This document shows positions 1 to 6,189 of a DNA stretch of 7,138 nt, piece by piece (the first letter of the stretch is position 1; each line of letters starts with the position of its first letter). Under the pieces are notes generated by a model. The model was not told where the DNA came from. It saw only the letters and a program-made list of their open reading frames with translations, and made no database searches. Both the position numbers and the translations under genes were made by a program. The stretch comes from an uncultured Clostridia bacterium (GTDB lineage: Bacteria > Bacillota > Clostridia > Oscillospirales > Acutalibacteraceae): assembly GCA_946002045.1 (NCBI GenBank), contig CAMFYM010000064.1:1-7138 (forward strand). The letters are read 5' to 3'.

Positions 1-21
1 CAACAGTCCGGTGGACTGTTG
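1..21. repeat. Perfect inverted repeat (9-bp arms, 3-nt loop)
   Basis: CAACAGTCC (1-9) and GGACTGTTG (13-21) are exact reverse complements around a GGT loop, so the element is palindromic on both strands. It begins at the first base of the window and may continue upstream. No T-run follows directly; the nearest is at 44-49, about 23 bases further on, so it is at best a weak terminator for an unseen upstream gene. It could be a dispersed intergenic palindrome, but only one copy is visible here. Confidence 0.6.
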
Positions 22-100
22 AGATGCCTTGCGACTATGCGTTGTTTTTGTATATTATAGTATTACCATACAATTTTTTAATAATATTTCACCAATATGC

Positions 101-128
101 TTGACAAATGGAAAAATAATGCTAAAAT
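101..128 (+). promoter_or_regulatory. groESL promoter (sigma-A type, extended -10)
   Basis: A perfect -35 box TTGACA (101-106) is followed after 16 bases by TAAAAT (123-128). The TG at 120-121 makes an extended -10 (TGC TAAAAT), which compensates for the short spacer. Transcription should start near 135, so the CIRCE operator lies at the start site and at the 5' end of the mRNA. Confidence 0.85.
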
Positions 129-133
129 AGTAA

Positions 134-166
134 TTGTTAGCACTCGACGGTATAGAGTGCTAACAA
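134..166. promoter_or_regulatory. CIRCE operator (HrcA binding site)
   Basis: The arms TTAGCACTC (137-145) and GAGTGCTAA (155-163), separated by 9 bases, match the CIRCE consensus exactly. The dyad extends by three more pairs on each side (134-166), giving 12-bp arms. CIRCE is the operator of the heat-shock repressor HrcA, whose activity depends on GroEL; HrcA is released when GroEL is occupied by unfolded protein. The position just downstream of the -10 box fits repression by blocking initiation. hrcA itself is not in the window. Confidence 0.97.
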
Positions 167-183
167 AATATTACAAATTATTT

Positions 184-191
184 AAGAGGTG
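184..191 (+). promoter_or_regulatory. Ribosome binding site that fixes the groES start
   Basis: AAGAGGTG at 184-191 lies 6 bases before ATG 198. An in-frame GTG at 189 falls inside this site and so cannot be the start it serves. This supports initiation at 198 and a protein beginning MTIKPLADRV. Confidence 0.85.
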
Positions 192-197
192 ACTATT

Positions 198-470
198 ATG
201 ACTATTAAACCACTTGCAGATAGAGTTCTGCTTAAGTCTATGGAAGCAGAGGAAACAACAAAAAGTGGTCTTATTTTGGCTGCATCTGCACAGGAAAAGC
301 CTGAAATGAGCGAGGTCGTTGCTGTTGGCCCCGGTACTGACGAAAACCCAATGACAGTAAAGGTCGGCGACAAGGTTATCATCGGCAAATATTCAGGCAC
401 AGAGGTTAAGCTTGACGGCGTTGAATACACAATAACTTCAATCAAGGATATTCTTGCAGTTGTAGAATAA
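198..470 (+). CDS. groES: Co-chaperonin GroES (Hsp10/Cpn10)
   Basis: GroES is the seven-subunit lid that binds the ATP-loaded GroEL ring and closes the folding chamber in the cytoplasm. The 90-residue product has the family's usual length. It opens with IKPLADRVLLK (residues 3-13). The mobile loop follows at about 16-34, with the hydrophobic tripeptide LIL (25-27) in place of the common IVL; this is the part that docks on the GroEL apical domain. KVGDKVIIGKYSGTEVK (55-71) and a C-terminal EYTI..KDILAVV are also typical. The start at ATG 198 is preferred over an in-frame GTG at 189, which lies within the ribosome binding site. groEL begins 21 bases after the stop, and both genes are read from the CIRCE-controlled promoter. 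Nothing about the gene looks unusual. Confidence 0.97.
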   Translation: MTIKPLADRVLLKSMEAEETTKSGLILAASAQEKPEMSEVVAVGPGTDENPMTVKVGDKVIIGKYSGTEVKLDGVEYTITSIKDILAVVE

Positions 471-491
471 TTTTAGAAAGGATTTGATTTT

Positions 492-2132
492 ATGGCAAAA
501 GATATTATTTACGGCGAAGAAGCACGCAAGGCTTTGCAGTCGGGTATTGATAAGCTTGCAAACACAGTTAAAATTACATTAGGACCAAAGGGTCGTAATG
601 TTGTACTTGATAAAAAATACGGTTCACCACTTATCACCAATGACGGTGTTACTATTGCAAAGGAGATTGAGCTGGAGGATCCATTTGAGAATATGGGTGC
701 GCAGCTTGTTAAAGAGGTTTCATCAAAAACAAATGATGACGCAGGTGACGGTACAACAACTGCAACACTTCTTGCACAGGCACTTGTTCGTGAGGGTATG
801 AAGAATGTTGCTGCCGGTGCAAATCCAATGGCAGTAAAAAATGGCATTAAGGCTGCTGTTGATAAGGCAGTTGAGGCGATTAAGGCAAATTCTCAGCAGG
901 TTAAGGGCACAGCAGACATTGCAAGAGTAGCTACTGTTTCTGCTGCTGACGAATATGTTGGTACACTTATTGCAGATGCAATGGATAAGGTTTCGGCAGA
1001 CGGCGTTATTACTATTGAAGAGTCAAAAACTGCTGAAACCGTTTGTGAGGTAGTAGAGGGTATGCAGTTTGACAGAGGCTATATCTCACCTTATATGGTA
1101 ACAGATACCGACAAGATGGAGGCAGTTATTGACGACGCAATGCTCCTTATCACAGACAAGAAGATTTCATCTGTTCAAGATATTCTTCCACTTCTTGAGG
1201 CTGTGCTTAAGTCAGGTCAAAAGCTTGTTATTGTAGCTGAGGATGTTGAGGGTGAGGCTCTCCAAACAATTCTCCTTAACAAGCTTCGTGGTACATTTAC
1301 CTGCGTTTGCGTAAAAGCACCGGGCTTTGGCGACAGAAGAAAGGATATGCTTCAGGATATTGCTACTCTTACAGGTGGTCAGGTTGTAACATCGGATTTA
1401 GGACTTGAGCTTAAGGACGCAACAATGGCTATGCTGGGTAAGGCTCGTCAGGTTAAGGTAACAAAGGAAAATACTATAATCGTTGACGGCGCAGGTGACA
1501 GTGCTGAAATTAAAAACAGAGTTGCCCAAATTAAAACTGCTATTGAAAACAGCACATCTGATTTCGACCGTGAAAAGCTTCAGGAAAGACTTGCTAAATT
1601 AGCCGGTGGTGTTGCAGTTATTAAGGTTGGTGCTGCTACCGAAACCGAAATGAAGGAAAAGAAGCTTCGTATCGAGGATGCTCTTGCAGCAACAAAGGCT
1701 GCTGTTGAGGAGGGTATCGTTGCCGGTGGTGGTGTTGCACTTGTTAATGCTATTCCTGCTGTTGAGTCCTTGCTTGACACAGATGATGCTGACTTTAAGA
1801 CAGGTGTATCAATCGTTCTTAAGGCACTTGAGGAGCCAATCCGTCAAATCGCTGTTAATGCAGGTCTTGAGGGCTCTGTAATTCTTGATAAGATTAAGAA
1901 TTCCGATAAGGTTGGCTTTGGTCTTAACTTTGCAACAAACAATTATTGCGATATGATTGAGGAGGGTATTGTTGACCCTGCAAAGGTTACTCGTTCTGCA
2001 ATCCAAAACGCAGCTTCAGTTGCAGCAATGGTACTCACAACAGAGTCACTTGTTACAGATATTAAAGACCCACAGGCTGATGCAGCACAGGCAGCAGCTA
2101 TGGCAGCAGCCCAGGGTGGCGGAATGTACTAA
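492..2132 (+). CDS. groEL: Chaperonin GroEL (Hsp60/Cpn60)
   Basis: GroEL is the ATP-dependent double-ring chaperonin that folds cytosolic proteins together with GroES. The 546-residue length is full for the family. The nucleotide site is intact: LGPKGRN (30-36), NDG (50-52), GDGTTT (85-90) and the catalytic aspartate D396, equivalent to E. coli D398. The Cpn60 signature AAVEEGIVAGGG lies at 403-414. The hinge glycine G190 and apical residues Y197 and Y201 match the E. coli substrate-binding region with an offset of two; M202 stands where E. coli has F204. KAPGFGDRRKDML is present in the apical-to-intermediate region. The C-terminal tail ends in GGGMY rather than a long GGM repeat. The site GAAAGGA at 476-482 lies 9 bases before ATG 492. 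The gene is followed by a strong terminator. Confidence 0.98.
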   Translation: MAKDIIYGEEARKALQSGIDKLANTVKITLGPKGRNVVLDKKYGSPLITNDGVTIAKEIELEDPFENMGAQLVKEVSSKTNDDAGDGTTTATLLAQALVREGMKNVAAGANPMAVKNGIKAAVDKAVEAIKANSQQVKGTADIARVATVSAADEYVGTLIADAMDKVSADGVITIEESKTAETVCEVVEGMQFDRGYISPYMVTDTDKMEAVIDDAMLLITDKKISSVQDILPLLEAVLKSGQKLVIVAEDVEGEALQTILLNKLRGTFTCVCVKAPGFGDRRKDMLQDIATLTGGQVVTSDLGLELKDATMAMLGKARQVKVTKENTIIVDGAGDSAEIKNRVAQIKTAIENSTSDFDREKLQERLAKLAGGVAVIKVGAATETEMKEKKLRIEDALAATKAAVEEGIVAGGGVALVNAIPAVESLLDTDDADFKTGVSIVLKALEEPIRQIAVNAGLEGSVILDKIKNSDKVGFGLNFATNNYCDMIEEGIVDPAKVTRSAIQNAASVAAMVLTTESLVTDIKDPQADAAQAAAMAAAQGGGMY

Positions 2133-2182
2133 TGTTCTTAGGTCAGGGGCTTGCTCCTGTCGTATCTTTAAAATATTATTTT

Positions 2183-2217
2183 GGACTTGGACATCGAATC
2201 CAAGTCCTTTTTATTTT
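2183..2217 (+). terminator. Intrinsic terminator of the groESL operon
   Basis: GGACTTGG (2183-2190) pairs exactly with CCAAGTCC (2200-2207). One further A-T pair (2191/2199) closes a 7-base loop. The stem runs straight into TTTTTATTTT (2208-2217). It lies 50 bases past the groEL stop and only a few bases before the next promoter, so it cleanly separates the two units. A smaller hairpin (2146-2161) before it has no T-run. Confidence 0.93.
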
Positions 2218-2219
2218 AC

Positions 2220-2248
2220 TTGACAAATAGTATACCTTGGTTTATAAT
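2220..2248 (+). promoter_or_regulatory. Promoter of the PadR/membrane-protein operon
   Basis: TTGACA (2220-2225) and TATAAT (2243-2248) are both perfect consensus boxes with the optimal 17-base spacer. Transcription should start near 2255. Such a strong promoter is likely to need repression, in keeping with the palindrome that overlaps its -10 box. Confidence 0.9.
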
Positions 2249-2260
2249 GTATATACATTA
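2245..2260. promoter_or_regulatory. Probable PadR operator (16-bp perfect palindrome)
   Basis: TAATGTATATACATTA is a perfect 16-bp palindrome that covers the last four bases of the -10 box and the expected start site. It contains ATGT and ACAT half-sites; dyads with ATGT/ACAT arms are known for several PadR-family repressors, usually with a longer gap than the four bases here. The position would allow the PadR protein encoded just downstream to block its own promoter. The palindrome is seen directly; binding by this PadR is inferred. Confidence 0.65.
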
Positions 2261-2277
2261 GAAATCGAGGTATTATT

Positions 2278-2604
2278 ATGAAAATCAGTAAAGAATTAAT
2301 TAAAGGTAGCTCCACGATTCTTGTTTTAAGTGTTCTTGAAAATGAGGATTTGTACGGATACAAAATCGTTAAGGAAATCGAAAAGCTTTCGGAAAATGTA
2401 TTCTCTATGAACGAGGGTACCCTTTATCCTATTCTCCACTCCCTTGAGTCAGAGGATTACCTTCTTGCATATTGGGAGGAGTACGAGGGAAGAAAGCGTA
2501 AGTATTACCATATTACAAGCAAAGGAAAAATGCTTTTAAAATCAAAAAAAGAGGAGTGGAAAACCTATTCCGTAGCAGTGAATAAGGTTCTTAACTTTGC
2601 ATAA
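2278..2604 (+). CDS. PadR family transcriptional regulator
   Basis: This 108-residue protein matches the short PadR subfamily: a winged helix-turn-helix DNA-binding domain followed by a single helix used for dimer formation. Visible hallmarks are LYGYKIVKEIE (25-35), the recognition-helix region NEGTLYPILHSLE (45-57), the wing with GRKRKYYHIT (71-80), and the C-terminal helix from about 82. PadR proteins are usually ligand- or partner-responsive repressors of nearby genes and of themselves. The site GAGG (2267-2270) lies 7 bases before ATG 2278. The gene is joined to the next one with a single base between stop and start, the common pairing of a PadR regulator with a HAAS/DUF1700-type membrane protein. 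The palindrome at its promoter is the likely target. The signal it answers to cannot be read from the sequence. Confidence 0.93.
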   Translation: MKISKELIKGSSTILVLSVLENEDLYGYKIVKEIEKLSENVFSMNEGTLYPILHSLESEDYLLAYWEEYEGRKRKYYHITSKGKMLLKSKKEEWKTYSVAVNKVLNFA

Positions 2605-2605
2605 A

Positions 2606-3763
2606 ATGAGCGATTATATCAACAGACTAATCAGTAGGATTGTAAATAAAAAAGCAAAAACCATTGTAAAAAATGAGCTTGATGACCACTTTTCTGAATT
2701 AGTAGATTACTATTTAGATATAGGCTATAATCAGGAAACAGCCAAAGCAATGGCAGAGGAGAGGTTTGGTGAAGCACCTGAACAGGTTGGCGAACAGCTT
2801 TCCTCAATTCATTACAGCAAGATAAAAAATATTATTTTTATCATTTCAATCATAGTCAGTGTTTTGCTTGGCTTATGGGGATTTGTCAATCAAATTGCTG
2901 ATTCTATAAGCGAATTTACTATATCAACATCAGTTTTATTGATGCTTTTGTTTTTCATTAACCTATTGCTATCGCTTAAATTCAAGTCAGTAGCATTTTC
3001 CTTATGTGGTTTGCTTCAATTATTTCCGTTATACCTAAATGTAATTACTCTAATTCTTATGATTATTGAAGGGCTTACCGGTAGATTAGATAGGCTTATT
3101 CAATGCTGTATTATGTACGAAGCATATACTATCGGCGAAGCACCCAAGCATTTAGCCGGTGTTCTTGTTTCGATATTGCTTTTGCTTGATGTGTTGTCAA
3201 TTATTCTTGCTATTAAGTTTAATAAATTATGCTTTGGCAAAAAAGCAATGAAATTTTCATTGGCGTTAAAGCATATTATTAGGCTATTGATTGTGATACT
3301 CTTAATATTTTTCATAATATTGATTGCAAAATTCAACAGTATATTTGCTCAGCAGACATTTAATCACCTTGACCAAATTATAGCAGTGGAAAGCAATGTG
3401 CCTCTCAGTGAGGAGAGGCTAAATGAAATTTGTAAATATAATGATTATGAGCATAGTTATGACAATTATTTGTTTATTCATATTGAAATATTTTCAACTG
3501 TGCCTCATACTCATTGCGACGGAAATTTCTATAATGGTAATGTAAAAACACTTGAGAACAAATTTGACAGCTATGTTAGCTTTATGACCTATGAATTTAC
3601 AGCCTCATATTCAACAAACAGCAAATATGTTTATTTCATACCCGAATATTATGATAACGAAATAGATACCTCAAGTGCCGTCTGCGTTCAAACAGGCAAG
3701 GGAGAGGAATATGTGTTTTCTTATAACAATGACTACTATGTTATCAAAGTAAAGGTAAGATAA
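2606..3763 (+). CDS. PadR-linked HAAS/DUF1700-like membrane protein, putative sensor
   Basis: The function is not established. The 385-residue protein begins with a soluble helical segment (about 1-70) containing ELDDHFSELVDYYLDIGY and a following EERFGEAPEQVGEQL. This resembles the HAAS/DUF1700 or 'permease prefix' regions of proteins encoded next to PadR regulators. Five hydrophobic helices follow at about 74-97, 105-125, 128-156, 183-205 and 223-247. Lysine-rich loops at 125-127 and 204-216 fit an inside N-terminus and an outside C-terminus. The last 135 residues form a polar, Tyr/Asn-rich extracytoplasmic domain with Cys277, Cys304 (in HTHCDG) and Cys360. It probably senses an envelope signal and relays it to PadR, but this is inference. 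The ATG at 2606 lies one base after the padR stop, suggesting coupled translation. A TTG at 2597, 9 bases after an AAGG, is an alternative start adding three residues. Confidence 0.8.
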   Translation: MSDYINRLISRIVNKKAKTIVKNELDDHFSELVDYYLDIGYNQETAKAMAEERFGEAPEQVGEQLSSIHYSKIKNIIFIISIIVSVLLGLWGFVNQIADSISEFTISTSVLLMLLFFINLLLSLKFKSVAFSLCGLLQLFPLYLNVITLILMIIEGLTGRLDRLIQCCIMYEAYTIGEAPKHLAGVLVSILLLLDVLSIILAIKFNKLCFGKKAMKFSLALKHIIRLLIVILLIFFIILIAKFNSIFAQQTFNHLDQIIAVESNVPLSEERLNEICKYNDYEHSYDNYLFIHIEIFSTVPHTHCDGNFYNGNVKTLENKFDSYVSFMTYEFTASYSTNSKYVYFIPEYYDNEIDTSSAVCVQTGKGEEYVFSYNNDYYVIKVKVR

Positions 3764-3789
3764 TTTTGTATTTATATAAGTAAAAAGCC

Positions 3790-3818
3790 TTGACAAATTT
3801 TACCTAAAGTATTATTAT
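3790..3818 (+). promoter_or_regulatory. Promoter of the T-box leader and oxidoreductase operon
   Basis: TTGACA (3790-3795) is followed after 17 bases by TATTAT (3813-3818), one mismatch from consensus. Transcription is expected near 3825, about 10 bases before the base of the T-box Stem I. No good terminator separates it from the membrane-protein gene, so read-through from upstream would still meet the T-box terminator. Confidence 0.85.
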
Positions 3819-3834
3819 ACTTACAATAAATTAA

Positions 3835-4080
3835 CACGATGACGAGAACAAAGCCTGCTTATGTGCTTTTTCAGAGAGCTGATGGTTGGTGTGAATCAGC
3901 AGAGCAGTAAATAGGAAATCATCTTTGAGTGGCTATGCTGAATTAAGTAGGTATAGACGGCTTCCTCCGGTATCAGGATAGTGTATGACAGTACATAAAG
4001 TGCGTTTTTTAACGAAAAAGAGTGGTACCACGGTATTTATTATCGCCTCTTTGCCTACGGGCAAGGAGGCTTTTATTTTT
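3835..4080 (+). promoter_or_regulatory. T-box riboswitch, probably isoleucine-specific (ATC specifier)
   Basis: This leader RNA senses uncharged tRNA and permits read-through into the oxidoreductase genes. Stem I runs from CAC (3835-3837) pairing with GTG (3929-3931), past a GATGA/GA kink-turn-like step. The long helix 3854-3867 pairs with 3902-3915, and the apical hairpin GCTGAT/ATCAGC (3878-3883/3895-3900) carries the conserved GGTTGGTG-type loop. In the specifier loop, GGAA is followed by ATC (3918-3920), then A; by position relative to the TTGAGT at 3925-3930 this is the codon, giving isoleucine. A hairpin at 3933-3956 encloses the common GAATTAAGTAG loop. The T-box core AGAGTGGTACCACGG lies at 4019-4033. 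Its bulge TGGTA fits a tRNA ending A-CCA, as tRNA-Ile does. AAAGAG (4017-4022) can pair with CTCTTT (4047-4052) as the antiterminator, competing with the terminator. Confidence 0.92.
4045..4080 (+). terminator. T-box regulated intrinsic terminator
   Basis: GCCTCTTTGCC (4045-4055) pairs with GGCAAGGAGGC (4060-4070) over 11 pairs with one T·G wobble, closed by C(TACG)G, a UNCG-class stable tetraloop. TTTTATTTTT follows at 4071-4080. The left arm overlaps the antiterminator strand (4047-4052), so the two structures are mutually exclusive, as required for a T-box switch. Confidence 0.95.
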
Positions 4081-4088
4081 ATATGAAA

Positions 4089-4094
4089 AGAGGG
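4089..4094 (+). promoter_or_regulatory. Ribosome binding site that fixes the gamma-subunit start
   Basis: AGAGGG (4089-4094) lies 6 bases before ATG 4101 but only 3 before ATG 4098, and it is downstream of ATG 4083. The spacing selects 4101 as the start. Confidence 0.75.
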
Positions 4095-4100
4095 TTTATG

Positions 4101-4682
4101 ATGGCAGATTTGGTAGAAATTCGTTGGCACGGTCGTGGTGGACAGGGTGCCAAAACGGCTGCTCTTTTGTTGGCAGATGTTGCCTTCAAAACAGGTAAAT
4201 TTGTTCAGGGCTTTCCTGAATACGGTCCGGAGCGTATGGGCGCTCCCATTACAGCTTACAACAGAATTAGCAGTAATGAAATTAGGGTTCACTCCAATAT
4301 TTATGAGCCGGACTTTGTTGTAGTAGTAGATAGTGGTCTGTTAGATGTTGTTAATGTTACGGAAGGCCTTAAGGATAACGGTGCAATAGTTGTTAATACC
4401 CATAAGTCACCTGAATATATCAGAGAAAAAATAGGGGACTATAAGGGCAAAATTTATACCATTGATGCCCGTAAGGTTTCAACGGCGTGTCTTGGCAAAT
4501 ATTTTCCTAACACTCCGATGCTTGCTGCCATTGTTAAGGTGTCAGGCGTAATGGATAAGGAAACATTTTTTGCAGAGATGGAAAATTCTTTTTCTCACAA
4601 ATTCTCATCAAAGCCTGAAGTTATCGCCGGTAATATGAATGCTTTAAAAATGGCTTATGAGCAGGTAAAGGAGGAACAGTAA
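4101..4682 (+). CDS. 2-oxoacid (pyruvate-type):ferredoxin oxidoreductase, gamma subunit
   Basis: This is the gamma subunit of a four-subunit, thiamine-diphosphate and iron-sulfur enzyme that interconverts a 2-oxoacid plus CoA with an acyl-CoA, CO2 and reduced ferredoxin in the cytoplasm. The 193-residue product opens with EIRWHGRGGQGAKTAALLLA (6-25), the family's strongest hallmark. GFPEYGPERMGAP follows at 40-52, then a Rossmann-like run ending in DFVVVVDSGLLD. It closes with the typical GNMNALKMAYE. The start at 4101 is chosen from the ribosome binding site spacing; ATGs at 4083 and 4098 are in frame but poorly placed. It is the first gene after the T-box, and its stop overlaps the next start by one base (TAATG). 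Pyruvate- and valine-type enzymes share this subunit style, so the substrate cannot be told from it. By position it would be porG or porC. Confidence 0.93.
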   Translation: MADLVEIRWHGRGGQGAKTAALLLADVAFKTGKFVQGFPEYGPERMGAPITAYNRISSNEIRVHSNIYEPDFVVVVDSGLLDVVNVTEGLKDNGAIVVNTHKSPEYIREKIGDYKGKIYTIDARKVSTACLGKYFPNTPMLAAIVKVSGVMDKETFFAEMENSFSHKFSSKPEVIAGNMNALKMAYEQVKEEQ

Positions 4683-4987
4683 TGAATAGTACAAAAACAG
4701 ATGTTAATAAGCTTCCTCTTGATTGTAAATGGCAGGAGCTTACAGAGGGTATGCAGGTTTACGGTCCTGCAACATCTCTTGAGTTTAACACAGGCGAATG
4801 GACCTCTGTTAAGCCTGTGGTTGATGAAACAAAATGTATTCATTGTCTTATGTGTGTGCCTGTTTGCCCTGATAGCTGTATCAGCGTAGTTGACGGAAAG
4901 CGTACACCTATCGACCACAATCACTGCAAGGGCTGTGGTATTTGTGTTAGGGCGTGCCATGTGGGCGCAATTTCTATGAGGGGGTAA
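4682..4987 (+). CDS. 2-oxoacid (pyruvate-type):ferredoxin oxidoreductase, delta subunit (2[4Fe-4S])
   Basis: The delta subunit is an 8-iron ferredoxin-like electron carrier that passes electrons from the beta-subunit cluster to external ferredoxin. The 101-residue protein has an N-terminal segment typical of PorD (WQELTEGMQVYGPATSLEF..GEW, about 17-40). It carries two CX2CX2CX3C motifs: Cys52, 55, 58, 62 and Cys82, 85, 88, 92. The first ends in the usual CP; the second reads CH, so the proline that normally follows the fourth cysteine is replaced by histidine. Each motif's last cysteine coordinates the other cluster in this fold, and all eight ligands are present. The site AAAGGAGG (4667-4674) lies inside the end of the gamma gene, 7 bases before this ATG, and the two genes overlap by one base. 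The alpha gene starts 6 bases after the stop. Confidence 0.95.
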   Translation: MNSTKTDVNKLPLDCKWQELTEGMQVYGPATSLEFNTGEWTSVKPVVDETKCIHCLMCVPVCPDSCISVVDGKRTPIDHNHCKGCGICVRACHVGAISMRG

Positions 4988-4993
4988 AGTAAT

Positions 4994-6175
4994 ATGTCAA
5001 GAAAAGATAGACTTAGTGGTAACGAGGCAGTTGCAGAGGCACTTCGCCAAATCAATCCCGATGTTATGGCTGCTTTCCCAATTACTCCATCAACGGAAAT
5101 TCCACAGTATTTTTCAAAGCTTGTGGCTAACGGTTTAGTTGACAGCGAGTTTATTCCTGTTGAATCAGAGCATTCTGCAATGTCAGCAGTTATCGGTGCA
5201 CAATCAGCCGGTGCAAGAAGTGTTACTGCCACCTCATCAGCAGGTATGGCACTTATGTGGGAGGAGCTTTACCTTGCTTCTTCAAACAGACTTCCTTGTG
5301 TTTTAACTCTTGTTAACCGTGCACTTTCAGGTCCAATCAATATTAACTGTGACCATAGTGACTCAATGGGTGCAAGGGATTCAGGCTGGATTCAGATTTA
5401 TGCAGAAAATAATCAAGAGGTTTACGATAATCTTTGTATGGCTTATCGAATTGCAGAGCATAAGGATGTAATGCTTCCCGTTATGATTTGTCAGGACGGC
5501 TTCATTACTTCACACGCAGTAGAAAATATTGTTCTTAATGAAGACGAGGATGTTAAGAATTTTGTTGGCGAATATGAGCCTGAAAATTCACTACTTAATC
5601 CTGAATGTCCAATGGCAGTTGGACCATACAGCGTTACAAATTATTATTTCGAGGCAAAAAGAGCACAGGCTGAGGCACTTAAAAATGCAAAGCAGGTAAC
5701 TCTCGATGTTGCCAAGGAGTACGCAAAATTCTCCGGCAGAGAGTACGGACTCTTTGAGGAATATAAAATGGACGATGCCGATTATGCCGTTGTAATTATC
5801 GGCTCTGCAGCAGGTACTGCAAAGGATGCCGTTGATAAATTAAGAGAACAGGGCGTTAAGGCAGGTCTTATAAAAATCAGGCTTTTCCGTCCTTTCCCGG
5901 CAGAAGAAATTGCAAAGGCACTTGAGGGTGTTAAGACAGTTGCTCTTATGGACAGAACTGAGTCATATAACGATAGCTGTGGTCCAATCGGTGCAGAGGT
6001 TACAACTGCTCTTTACAGAGCAAAATCAAATGCTCTTACCGTTAACTATGTATATGGTCTTGGTGGCAGAGATGTTAAGGTGTCGGATATGATTGGTGTT
6101 TATAAAGAGCTTGAAAAGATTGCACAGGACGGTAAGGTGGAAAATCCTTATCGCTATATGGGCGTTAGAGAGTAA
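4994..6175 (+). CDS. porA: 2-oxoacid (pyruvate-type):ferredoxin oxidoreductase, alpha subunit
   Basis: The alpha subunit supplies the pyrimidine-binding part of the thiamine-diphosphate site and much of the 2-oxoacid pocket, the active site being shared with beta. The 393-residue protein has full family length. The N-terminal domain shows FPITPSTEIP (28-37), PVESEHSAM (55-63) with the conserved glutamate-histidine pair, ATSSAGMALMWEE (79-91), and NRALSGPININCDHSD (108-123) leading to RDSGW (128-132). The C-terminal, transketolase-C-like domain shows VVIIGSAAGTAKDAV (about 268-282) and IRLFRPFPAEE. These motifs are shared by pyruvate- and branched-chain-type enzymes, so porA is a family-level name. 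GAGGGGG (4978-4984), at the end of the delta gene, lies 9 bases before ATG 4994. The isoleucine T-box upstream argues that the physiological substrate may not be pyruvate. Confidence 0.92.
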   Translation: MSRKDRLSGNEAVAEALRQINPDVMAAFPITPSTEIPQYFSKLVANGLVDSEFIPVESEHSAMSAVIGAQSAGARSVTATSSAGMALMWEELYLASSNRLPCVLTLVNRALSGPININCDHSDSMGARDSGWIQIYAENNQEVYDNLCMAYRIAEHKDVMLPVMICQDGFITSHAVENIVLNEDEDVKNFVGEYEPENSLLNPECPMAVGPYSVTNYYFEAKRAQAEALKNAKQVTLDVAKEYAKFSGREYGLFEEYKMDDADYAVVIIGSAAGTAKDAVDKLREQGVKAGLIKIRLFRPFPAEEIAKALEGVKTVALMDRTESYNDSCGPIGAEVTTALYRAKSNALTVNYVYGLGGRDVKVSDMIGVYKELEKIAQDGKVENPYRYMGVRE

Positions 6176-6189
6176 GGAGGACGGTTTTA

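Noticed and set aside
189..197. GTG start adding three residues to GroES
   Set aside because: The GTG lies within the AAGAGGTG ribosome binding site, and GroES proteins normally begin close to IKPLADRV. ATG 198 has ideal spacing.
509..847. Long minus-strand open frame inside groEL
   Set aside because: It is a shadow of groEL codon bias with a low-complexity Ser/Ala/Pro-rich product and no independent promoter or ribosome binding site.
2146..2161. Small hairpin CAGGGG-CTTG-CTCCTG after groEL as a first terminator
   Set aside because: The 6-bp stem has a G·T pair and no T-run. The hairpin at 2183-2207 with its T-run is the convincing terminator.
1957..2223. Plus-strand frame overlapping the groEL end and running through the terminator
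   Set aside because: The product is a Leu/Gln-rich out-of-frame translation of groEL that crosses the terminator hairpin, so it is not a plausible gene.
3919..3921. Serine (TCA) reading of the T-box specifier
   Set aside because: It is one base out of position relative to the downstream TTGAG landmark, and the TGGTA bulge does not fit a tRNA with discriminator G, as tRNA-Ser usually has.
4083..4100. Upstream ATG starts (4083, 4098) for the gamma subunit
   Set aside because: ATG 4083 precedes the only ribosome binding site, and 4098 is just 3 bases after it. ATG 4101 fits the spacing and the family N-terminus.
3933..4292. Minus-strand open frame across the T-box leader and the start of the gamma gene
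   Set aside because: It runs antisense to a conserved RNA structure and a real gene, and its translation shows no recognisable family.
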